A DNA stretch of 6,776 bases from Verrucomicrobiota bacterium (GTDB lineage: Bacteria > Verrucomicrobiota > Verrucomicrobiia > Verrucomicrobiales > DEV007): contig JAQCER010000190.1 of NCBI GenBank assembly GCA_027618625.1, positions 1-6,776 of the forward strand, written 5' to 3'. Positions 1 to 6,776 of this stretch are shown here, one piece after another. Position 1 is the first letter of the stretch; the number at the start of each line of letters is the position of its first letter. Under the pieces are notes generated by a model. The model was given only the letters and a program-made list of their open reading frames with translations, had not been told where the DNA came from and did no database searches. A program made the position numbers and the translations under genes.

Positions 1-330
1 GAGAAGAAGCCCAAGACCTTCAGCTCCGGCGTCGTGAAGGAATACGTGATGGACAGCGTTTTGGTGCTGGCCGAGGCCAAGGTATCCGTGAAGGTGGAGG
101 ACAAGCGCTACGTGGTCGAAGCCGCGATCCCGCTCGCCTCCCTCGGGCTGAAGGTCACCGACGGCCTGGCGCTGCGCGGCGACTTCGGCGCCACGCACGG
201 CGACAAATCCGGCGCCGACACCGCCCTGCGCACGCACTGGAACAACCAGGCCACGGGCATCGTCAACGACGAGGTCTTCGAGCTGAAAATGGAACCGGCG
301 AACTGGGGCGAGATCACGTTCTCTCCTTAG
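1..330 (+). CDS. C-terminal part of a secreted protein with a CBM9/DOMON-like domain (5' end outside window)
   Basis: The frame is open from base 1 to the TAG at 328-330, giving 109 residues with no convincing start, so this is the 3' end of a longer gene. A GTG at 34 is in frame but lies inside the domain. The sequence shows a beta-strand pattern ([18 protein letters not shown], then [11 protein letters not shown], then [16 protein letters not shown], ending NWGEITF) that I associate with the CBM9-like/DOMON-like carbohydrate-binding domain found at the C-terminus of large secreted proteins of Planctomycetota and Verrucomicrobiota. Such domains usually bind sugars or attach a catalytic part to a polysaccharide; the catalytic part, if any, is outside the window. 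The family assignment is by pattern recognition only. The gene is 80 bp upstream of the cytochrome gene on the same strand, so whether both share a transcript is open. Confidence 0.72.
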   Translation, partial: EKKPKTFSSGVVKEYVMDSVLVLAEAKVSVKVEDKRYVVEAAIPLASLGLKVTDGLALRGDFGATHGDKSGADTALRTHWNNQATGIVNDEVFELKMEPANWGEITFSP

Positions 331-410
331 TTCCTGTTTTTTTTTCTTGGTTTTCACGCAGCAAACTGGGAACGAAGAACGAAGAACGAAGAACCAATAA
401 CAAAACAGAA
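331..410. other. Intergenic gap with T run and heptamer repeat
   Basis: This 80-bp spacer begins with a run of nine T at 337-345, followed by TTGGTT (347-352) and, further on, the heptamer tract at 370-397 that contains AACCAA (392-397). These last two could pair as a weak stem. I see no clear -35/-10 pair and no Shine-Dalgarno sequence before the ATG at 411; the bases just upstream are A-rich. Confidence 0.4.
370..397 (+). repeat. Heptamer tandem repeat (GAACGAA x3 + GAACCAA)
   Basis: Four consecutive 7-bp units: GAACGAA at 370, 377 and 384, then GAACCAA at 391. The tract ends 13 bp before the start codon of the cytochrome gene. The same unit type occurs at 5408-5442 and, as its reverse complement, at 5275-5316, so this belongs to a repeat family dispersed at gene starts. 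Function unknown. Confidence 0.8.
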
Positions 411-2846
411 ATGAGTATTCCCAGTTACGGCATGCTCCTCACCGCCTGCTTTGGCTTGGTGGGTGCCGTCCGTGGAGCGGAACCGTTTGAAACCTTTCTG
501 ACCGAGCGTTGCATCAGTTGCCACGGACCCGACAAGGCGAAGGGTGACTTGCGCATCGACAAGCTCTCGCGCGATTTCAAGTTGGGCGCAGATACGCATC
601 ATTGGGCGGAGGTGATGGAGCAGGTCAACTCGGGCGAGATGCCGCCGAAGAAGGAGAAGCGACCGACGCAGCCGGAAATCGCGGCGTTCGTCACGAGTCT
701 CGATGCGCGGATCAAAGAGGGCCGGGCGGTGCGGATGGCGGCGCGGCCGGCGGTGGCGCACTATCGGCTGAGTCGGAAGGAGTATCAAAACACGATCTAT
801 GATCTCCTCGGCGTGCACTATGATCCCACGAAGCCGGGCGAGCTGAATGAGGACACGCTGTGGCACGGCTTTGAGCGCATCGGGTCCGAGCTGTCGCTTT
901 CGCCTTCGCATGTGGACCGCTTTTACCGCGCGGCGGAGCTGGTGCTGGATCGCGCCTTCCCCGCGGCCGCATCGGGCGAGGCTCGGAAGGTTCGCAAGAC
1001 CGCGGCGGAACTGCGCTACGGTGGCGGCAAAGACCAGCAGGCGGCGCTGGACCGTTTCGGCATCAAGCGGCCGCTGCGTTATCTGCTTTATCCCGGCAAC
1101 ACCCAGCAGGCGATGGCGGCGCATTGGTTCGGAAAGACCGGGCCGGAGCACAGCGGGCTCTACAAGCTCCGCATCCAGGCCAGTGGCATTCGTCCGATCG
1201 GTGGCCAGACAGCGCATCTGAGCATCGGCAATCGGACGGGCGAGGAGACGGTGGACGGGCTGATCGAGTTCGACATCACGGCACCGGAAGACAAGCCGCA
1301 GGTGTATGAGTTCGAGGTGTTCCTCGAAATGCCCACGTCGCTGGATTTCTGCGTGGTGGCCACAGATGTGGTGGACAGGCGACAAGGAGCGGCCTTCCGC
1401 GGTGCGCTCGGCCGCCATGATTACATCTTCACACACAGCAGCGAGACCCATCTGCTGACTCCGACCGCGCCGCAGATGTTTGACGACAAGGGGAACGGTC
1501 TTTTCTCCACGGTGATCCTCGATTGGGTCGAGTGGGAAGGCCCGCTGGTATCGGATGCGGAAAAATCGCGGCGCAAAGATGTGGTGCCGCCCGATGACGC
1601 CACGCCCGAGGTGGTGGTGGAGCATTTGCAGCGCTTCGCCGAGCGCGCGTGGCGTCGTCCGGTGAAAAAGGAGGAGCTGGAGCAGTATTTGAAATCGTAT
1701 CGCGAAGAACGCGAGGCGGGCGAGAAGATGGCGGATGCCTACCGCGTGGCCTTGCAGGGCGTGCTGACCTCGCGGCACTTCATCTACCTCGTCGAGGGCG
1801 ATCCGGTGGCCCGCGAGCGGCTCACCGACTCGGAACTTGCCACCCGGCTCTCGTATTTTCTCTGGAGCTCGATGCCGGACGACGCGCTCTTCACCGCGGC
1901 GAAAGGGGGCACGCTCAAGGGCGATGGTTTGACGAAGGAAGTCGATCGCATGCTCGCGGACGGCAAAGCCAGCCGCTTCATCGACGACTTCGCGCGGCAG
2001 TGGCTGCAATTACATCGCGTCGGCATGTTCCCGCCGGACAAGAAGATCTATCCCACCTACGACGCGTGGCTGGAGGACAGCATGCGCGCCGAGCCGGTGG
2101 AGTTCTTCCGCGAGATGTTTGGCAAGAACCTGCCCATCGACGGCTTCATCGACTCCGACTGGACCGTGGCCAATGCGCGCCTCTGCGATTTCTATGACCT
2201 GCCGGAGTCCAAGTCGGGCGGCTTCGAACGTGTGTCGCTCAAGCCCGAGGATCGTCGCGGTGGCCTGCTCACGATGGGCGCGGTGCTCGGCCTGACCTCA
2301 GACGGCACACGCCATCGCCCCGTGCATCGTGGCGTTTGGCTCAGCGAAGTGATCTTCGGCAAAGCGCCGCCGCCGCCGCCCGCGAACGTGCCCGCCATCG
2401 AACCCAATCCGCCCAAAGACCCCAAGGCCACCCTGCGCGACAAACTGGCCGCGCATGCCAGGGACGTGAATTGCGCCGCCTGCCACGCGAAGATCGACCC
2501 GCTCGGCCTGGCTTGGGACAACTACGACGCCATCGGCCAGTGGCGCACCCGTGAGAAAGTCCCGGCAGGAGTCGGCGATGACCCCTTGGTCAATCCCGCC
2601 GGCGCGCTGCCCGACGGACGGGCGTTCAAGGATGCCAACGAGTTCAAGCGCCTCGTCCTCGAAGATCGCGACAAAGTCGCGCGCGCCTTCATCGAGCACC
2701 TCTGCACCTACGGTCTCCGCCGCGCAATTGCCTTCGACGACCAGGACGACCTCAAGGCCATCCAGGCTGAGGCAAAAAAGAGCGAATACCGAATCAAGGA
2801 CATCGTCCGCGCCGTTGCGATGTCGGAACTCGTGAAGAAACGATGA
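411..2846 (+). CDS. Secreted di-heme cytochrome c-type protein, DUF1587/DUF1595/DUF1592/DUF1588/DUF1585 family
   Basis: 811 residues. A signal peptide covers about residues 1-23 (hydrophobic 8-20, possible cut after RGA). A planctomycete-type cytochrome c domain follows, with heme motif CISCH (C34, C37, H38) and EMPPK at 76-80, where the Met is a plausible axial ligand. Next come DUF1587 (about 117-182, starting [17 protein letters not shown]), a beta-rich module (about 230-375), DUF1595 (about 400-462, RAWRRPV), DUF1592 (about 470-597, [16 protein letters not shown]), DUF1588 (about 613-712, RRGGLLTMG, then a proline-rich stretch and a second heme motif CAACH at C688, C691, H692) and DUF1585 (about 733-808, YGLRRA). 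The domain order and length are normal for the family, which is expanded in Planctomycetota and Verrucomicrobiota; its substrate is not established, and a periplasmic redox role is inferred from the hemes. The chosen ATG has no Shine-Dalgarno; Met8 (432) would leave a signal peptide lacking a basic start. It normally pairs with a DUF1552 gene, here displaced by the GxxExxY cassette. Confidence 0.93.
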   Translation: MSIPSYGMLLTACFGLVGAVRGAEPFETFLTERCISCHGPDKAKGDLRIDKLSRDFKLGADTHHWAEVMEQVNSGEMPPKKEKRPTQPEIAAFVTSLDARIKEGRAVRMAARPAVAHYRLSRKEYQNTIYDLLGVHYDPTKPGELNEDTLWHGFERIGSELSLSPSHVDRFYRAAELVLDRAFPAAASGEARKVRKTAAELRYGGGKDQQAALDRFGIKRPLRYLLYPGNTQQAMAAHWFGKTGPEHSGLYKLRIQASGIRPIGGQTAHLSIGNRTGEETVDGLIEFDITAPEDKPQVYEFEVFLEMPTSLDFCVVATDVVDRRQGAAFRGALGRHDYIFTHSSETHLLTPTAPQMFDDKGNGLFSTVILDWVEWEGPLVSDAEKSRRKDVVPPDDATPEVVVEHLQRFAERAWRRPVKKEELEQYLKSYREEREAGEKMADAYRVALQGVLTSRHFIYLVEGDPVARERLTDSELATRLSYFLWSSMPDDALFTAAKGGTLKGDGLTKEVDRMLADGKASRFIDDFARQWLQLHRVGMFPPDKKIYPTYDAWLEDSMRAEPVEFFREMFGKNLPIDGFIDSDWTVANARLCDFYDLPESKSGGFERVSLKPEDRRGGLLTMGAVLGLTSDGTRHRPVHRGVWLSEVIFGKAPPPPPANVPAIEPNPPKDPKATLRDKLAAHARDVNCAACHAKIDPLGLAWDNYDAIGQWRTREKVPAGVGDDPLVNPAGALPDGRAFKDANEFKRLVLEDRDKVARAFIEHLCTYGLRRAIAFDDQDDLKAIQAEAKKSEYRIKDIVRAVAMSELVKKR

Positions 2847-2858
2847 CCAACGATTTCT

Positions 2859-2945
2859 CCAGCAGATTCAAGGAGGCCAGCAGATTATTTTCAGAATGAA
2901 CCACAACTTTAAAACCCAATCTGTTGGCGTCCCTGAATCTGCTGG
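2859..2945. repeat. Left hairpin repeat (28-nt arms, 31-nt loop)
   Basis: Arms at 2859-2886 and 2918-2945 are complementary at 25 of 28 positions; one of the three exceptions would be a G-U pair in RNA. Each arm contains the 10-mer CCAGCAGATT (or its complement) twice, 18 nt apart, with small changes. The loop (2887-2917) holds an ATG at 2896 that opens the longest GxxExxY reading frame. The hairpin begins 12 nt after the cytochrome stop codon. Without a T run directly after the stem it does not look like a standard intrinsic terminator. Confidence 0.85.
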
Positions 2946-2976
2946 AAATCATTCCGATGCGAAACCTTTGCCAAAC

Positions 2977-3001
2977 ATGAAACCCAAATCCCAATCTGCT
3001 G
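2977..3001 (+). repeat. Partial third copy of the hairpin's loop and right arm
   Basis: The stretch begins ATGAAACCC and continues to CCCAATCTGCTGA, matching the order ATGAA, then AAACCCAATCTG, of the left hairpin loop and right arm, and ATGAAA then ATCTGCTG of the right one. It gives the preferred start codon of the GxxExxY gene. It is short, so chance similarity cannot be excluded. Confidence 0.45.
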
Positions 3002-3828
3002 ATGACCCCATCACGCGTGCTTTCATCGGGCATGCGATGAAGGTTCATTCATCGGTTGGGCCAGGGCTCGACGAGGAGATCTATCATCAGGAGCTTGTCG
3101 CATCTCTCACGAAGGCAGGCATCTCTCACCTTTCCAAGCCGAGGCGTGACTTGGTGTATCGCGGGATTGTGGCGGACACCTTTGAGCCGGACTTTGTCAT
3201 CGAAAATCACTTCATTCCCGAGCTGAAGTGTCTGCGCGGATCATTCGCCCCAGAGCATTGGGTTCAGGTGGTTTGCTACTGCAAGTTCTGGCGGCTGCGC
3301 ACGAGCCTGCTGGTGGATTTTGGCAAGCAAAGCCTGATATGGGATCGCTTTCTCTACCGCTCCCACTCGGCGAGCCTCCCGGAAATCAAACTGCCCGCTT
3401 TTGTCACCAAGCCTTCGCTGGCTACCAGCATCATTGGAGCTGTGAGCGAATGCCTCAACGAAGTCGGCCTCGGCTATCGGCAAACGACTTGGAAGGGGCT
3501 TGTCAGTGGGGCGGTTCAATCGGCGGGAATCAAAGTCCACCTCAATCCAACCGCCACGGTGCTCAATCATCCGTACATCACGATGCCCAGCCTCGTGATC
3601 GACGACATCTGCGCTGTCTTTGTTACGGCCCTCACCGACGGCATCAACGCGACCGATCGTGCCACTCTCCAAACCCACCTCCGATGGCTCAACCTCGAAT
3701 GGGGCATCGTCTTCCATTTCGGCAAAACCAACGCCGACATCGCCTTCGTCCAACACCCGAAAAAGAGGACTTCTTCAGCAGATCTCCAGCAGATTCAGGG
3801 AGGCCAGCAGATTATTTCTTCTGAATGA
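2977..3828 (+). CDS. GxxExxY protein with tandem PD-(D/E)XK-like domains, second one degenerate
   Basis: 283 residues from this ATG, or 310 from the ATG at 2896. The first domain (about residues 13-129) carries the name-giving motif GLDEEIY (30-36) and PD-(D/E)XK-like residues: PDF (Asp72) followed by ELK (Glu82, Lys84), then a conserved FGK (115-117). This matches the GxxExxY family (TIGR04256; PDDEXK_3-like), whose function is not known; single-domain members are about 120-130 residues. Residues about 144-261 look like a second copy: [14 protein letters not shown] aligns with [14 protein letters not shown], the helix ending in AGI is kept, and FGK recurs at 248-250, but the Glu/Tyr, PD and ExK residues are gone. 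The last 20 residues (264-283) are encoded by repeat sequence. I prefer 2977 because it gives the usual short lead before the domain, while the extra 27 residues from 2896 are mostly translated hairpin. An AAGGAGG at 2870-2876 lies 19 nt before 2896, too far for normal use. The stop TGA lies in the loop of the right hairpin. Confidence 0.85.
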   Translation: MKPKSQSADDPITRAFIGHAMKVHSSVGPGLDEEIYHQELVASLTKAGISHLSKPRRDLVYRGIVADTFEPDFVIENHFIPELKCLRGSFAPEHWVQVVCYCKFWRLRTSLLVDFGKQSLIWDRFLYRSHSASLPEIKLPAFVTKPSLATSIIGAVSECLNEVGLGYRQTTWKGLVSGAVQSAGIKVHLNPTATVLNHPYITMPSLVIDDICAVFVTALTDGINATDRATLQTHLRWLNLEWGIVFHFGKTNADIAFVQHPKKRTSSADLQQIQGGQQIISSE

Positions 3829-3874
3829 AATCCGACCCTAAAAACCGATCTGCTGGCCTCCCTGAATCTGCTGG
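3786..3874. repeat. Right hairpin repeat (perfect 27-nt arms, 35-nt loop)
   Basis: Arms at 3786-3812 and 3848-3874 are perfectly complementary over 27 nt. Each contains CCAGCAGAT (or its complement) twice with an 18-nt period. The loop (3813-3847) contains ATGA at 3825-3828, in which the GxxExxY stop TGA overlaps an ATG that is in frame with the DUF1552 gene. The repeat therefore encodes the C-terminus of one protein on its left arm and a possible N-terminal extension of the next on its right arm. Confidence 0.9.
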
Positions 3875-3896
3875 AAAAATCACGAACCAAAGAACC

Positions 3897-5266
<1,370 letters not shown>

Positions 5267-5270
<4 letters not shown>

Positions 5271-6610
5271 AAAAGTTCTTTGTTCGTGGTTCTTGGTTCT
5301 TGGTCCTCCGTTCTTCAGCACGGGTGGTTCGGTCACGGTTATCACCTCGGCCGTGGTTCCTGGTCTTTATCTGCTCCATTTTCGTTCATGGGCACGCCGC
5401 CTGCGAGGAACCAAGCACCAAGAACCAGGAACCAGGAACCGGCGCAGCCGAAGTTTTTCGTCCCCAAGCGGGGAAGTTTCCTCCGTTGGAAAAGGCGAAA
5501 GCCTACATGGGCCAACTCACGTTCGTGGATCATGCGAACCGACGCGGCAGCATCCGCGTTTCAGGCGGAGAGTTGTTTCACTCAACGCCCCCGCACCCGT
5601 TTGCCATGCTCCCCTATGGCATGGCACGCTATCACGGTGCGCCAGCGGATCTCAGGGATATCCCACTGGGCACCATGCTGTACGGTCGCTTCTATCTGCC
5701 GCCCGACCCAGATTTGTCGTCCGTGCCTGTAGTCTCGGGTGGGAAAGTCACGAATCCTTCCGAGAATCATGCCCTCTTGCTTGAGGACGAGCCCAGTTTC
5801 TGTCTCCGCGAGGGCAAAGTCTGGAAGTTGAAGGAGGTGGAGCTGGAAAACAAACAAGGGATGATCCTCGCCAGTCGCGAGCCGAAAGAAGGCGGAGATG
5901 GCAAGGAAGGCGAACAGCGGATGAGCATCGATGCTACCACGTGCATTTGGCGCGGTCGCGAGAAGCTCGGGTTCGAGGACTTGGTCGCCGAAGGCCTGTG
6001 GCCTGCCGAAGGAAAGAAGTCACTGGGTGGTCTGGTCGTCTATCTGGGAATCACCTGGAAACCGGCAGGGACTTGGGAGCGACGCGTCGGCAACCGGCTT
6101 CATGTCTCGGATATCTGGTTGGATGAGACGGCCATGCAGCGCGCCACTCAGCACCAGATCAAGGTTCATCGGGAGTTGATCCGGAGCCGCTGGATGCCAG
6201 CCTTTGTCGATGCTGTCGAATACGGAAAGTTCGGCGAGGCAACGGTGACCGCGACCTTGTTCGGCGGCATGGACCCCGCGCTTTACGCTGATTTCAAGAA
6301 GGGCGTCGGTGGACAAATGGCTGTGACCGACGCGAACTTAAAACATTCGGAAGGCTGGGTGAGCCATTCCCACATGGCCATCAAGGGTTCCGTGCTAGAC
6401 GTTACGAAGCAGGACAAAGAGGTCGCTCCGGGCAGCAGCGGGATCCAAATTCGTATGAAGGTGGACTTGGTCGTGGAGGGCTTTCGTCCCGGGAAGATTG
6501 TCCGTATCCGTCCCATGAACTGGCCCGATGACGCAGTGCCACGGGAGGAATACACAGCGGGCAACAAAGAAGAGCGTTTCCCGAGTCCGGCGATCTTCCC
6601 GAAGTATTGA
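5267..6610 (+). CDS. Unnamed exported protein, third structural gene of the operon
   Basis: 447 residues. The start overlaps the DUF1552 stop as ATGA, which suggests translational coupling and a shared transcript. I do not recognise a named domain. Residues 1-14 ([14 protein letters not shown]) and 30-40 ([11 protein letters not shown]) are two hydrophobic stretches; a signal peptide with a cut after HGHAA (41-45) is likely. The C at 46 is preceded by HAA, a poor lipobox. After a low-complexity stretch ([13 protein letters not shown]) the mature part shows [18 protein letters not shown] (79-96), a conserved-looking [20 protein letters not shown] (115-134), a charged middle (180-220) and a mixed C-terminal half with LFGGMDP (331-337) and [11 protein letters not shown] (364-374). 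Much of codons 4-58 comes from heptamer repeats in both orientations. A GTG at 5324 would give an alternative start with a more ordinary signal peptide. Function unknown; secretion and operon position suggest it works with the DUF1592/DUF1552 pair. Confidence 0.85.
5275..5316 (-). repeat. Heptamer repeat, GTTCTTG orientation
   Basis: Six consecutive 7-bp units of the form GTTCTTN, starting at 5275, 5282, 5289, 5296, 5303 and 5310, with a few changes (GTTCGTG, GTCCTCC). It lies inside the first codons of the 447-residue protein, where period 7 gives all three reading phases in turn. A further short piece, GTTCCTG then GTCTTTA, is at 5356-5369. Confidence 0.8.
5408..5442 (+). repeat. Heptamer repeat, GAACCAA orientation
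   Basis: Five consecutive 7-bp units: GAACCAA, GCACCAA, GAACCAG, GAACCAG and GAACCGG. It is inverted relative to the 5275-5316 tract: 5405-5426 is complementary to 5288-5308 except for one mismatch and one single-base gap, so the two can form a stem of about 21 bp with a loop near 96 nt. It encodes the low-complexity [11 protein letters not shown] segment after the signal peptide. Confidence 0.82.
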
Positions 6611-6615
6611 ATCAC

Positions 6616-6776
6616 ATGCGCAACCCCATGAAACTCACTCTTATCACCGCCCTGCTTGGCATCGGCATGTCCGCCATGGGCCTCGCCGCCGAACCCTTTC
6701 GCGTCTTTGCGCCTGCCAGCAAGACGCAAACCCTTTGGATCGTTGACGCCCTTCCCAAGGAGGACGGTGGATTGGA
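6616..6776 (+). CDS. Start of another exported protein (3' end outside window)
   Basis: The ATG at 6616 lies 5 nt after the preceding stop, and the frame stays open to the window end (53 complete codons). The N-terminus MRNPMKLTLITALLGIGMSA continues to MGLAA, a classic signal peptide with a cut before EPF. A second ATG at 6628 gives MKLTLITALLG and is an equally good start. The visible mature part (FRVFAPASKTQTLWIVDALP) resembles the first strands of some secreted beta-propeller proteins, but it is too short to assign. Tight spacing suggests it is in the same operon. Confidence 0.75.
   Translation, partial: MRNPMKLTLITALLGIGMSAMGLAAEPFRVFAPASKTQTLWIVDALPKEDGGL

Larger units (their letters stand above)
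2859..3874 (+). mobile_element. Putative repeat-bracketed GxxExxY cassette
   Basis: About 1 kb separates the cytochrome gene from its usual DUF1552 partner. It consists of a GxxExxY gene flanked by two homologous hairpin repeats (2859-2945 and 3786-3874). The two repeats match in arms and partly in loops (ATTATTT, GAATGAA, AAAACC in the same order), so they are copies of one unit rather than two unrelated terminators. The inner flanks also carry isolated pieces of the arm (AATCTGCTG at 2992-3000 and CAGCAGAT at 3776-3783), in inverted orientation to each other. I found no clear target-site duplication and no transposase, so mobility is an inference from structure and position. Alternative: a repeat family that accumulated around a gene that was already there. 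Confidence 0.5.

Noticed and set aside
306..345. Intrinsic terminator after the first gene, using the nine-T run
   Set aside because: The only stem before the T run is a 4-bp GAGA/TCTC pair ending too far from it; too weak to support a call.
354..2009. Long minus-strand open frame (551 codons) opposite the cytochrome gene
   Set aside because: It is Arg/His/Leu-rich with no recognisable domain and lies wholly within a frame with a clear signal peptide, heme motif and ordered family domains. Such antisense frames are expected in GC-rich coding DNA.
3228..3824. Second plus-strand frame (198 codons) inside the GxxExxY gene
   Set aside because: It is low-complexity, rich in Arg, Gln, His and Pro, and overlaps the GxxExxY frame that shows conserved motifs.
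2859..3874. CRISPR-like array from the repeated CCAGCAGATT units
   Set aside because: The units are only 10 nt, 18 nt apart, inverted within each hairpin, and interrupted by a gene; there are no regular spacers.
2847..3896. Target-site duplication around the cassette
   Set aside because: Comparing the bases just outside 2859 and 3874 shows no convincing matching direct repeat.
5390..5410. Lipoprotein cleavage site at Cys46 of the 447-residue protein
   Set aside because: The residues before the Cys are HAA; a lipobox needs a residue such as Leu at -3, so an ordinary signal-peptidase site is more likely.

Overview
The window is one strand of protein-coding DNA from what looks like a member of the Planctomycetota-Verrucomicrobiota group, more likely Verrucomicrobiota. 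The clues are a large secreted cytochrome with the DUF1587/DUF1595/DUF1592/DUF1588/DUF1585 domain series, its usual DUF1552 partner with a HxxSHH motif, a GxxExxY protein, GC-rich codon use and weak or absent Shine-Dalgarno sequences. This assignment is inference from gene content; there is no rRNA or tRNA in the window.

Layout, all on the plus strand: the 3' end of a secreted protein with a CBM9/DOMON-like C-terminus (1-330); an 80-bp gap with a T run and a heptanucleotide repeat (331-410); the 811-residue two-heme DUF1592-type cytochrome (411-2846); a GxxExxY gene bracketed by two related long hairpin repeats (2859-3874); the Tat-exported DUF1552 protein (3897-5270); an unnamed exported 447-residue protein whose start overlaps the previous stop (5267-6610) and whose first codons are built from inverted heptanucleotide repeats; and the 5' end of another exported protein that runs off the window (6616-6776).

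The DUF1592 and DUF1552 genes, with the two following exported proteins, look like a periplasmic or cell-surface operon. Its biochemical role is not established. Between its first two genes sits the most interesting structure: a PD-(D/E)XK-like GxxExxY protein with a second, catalytically degenerate copy of the same domain. It is flanked by two copies of an ~88-bp palindromic repeat whose arms encode both ends of the extended reading frame. Each repeat loop carries an ATGA that can serve as a start (left) or a stop plus start (right), so the cassette sits in the operon without breaking the reading of its neighbours. This looks like a mobile or formerly mobile repeat-gene cassette. A second, unrelated repeat family, heptamers of the GAACCAA/GTTCTTG type, sits at other gene starts in the window.
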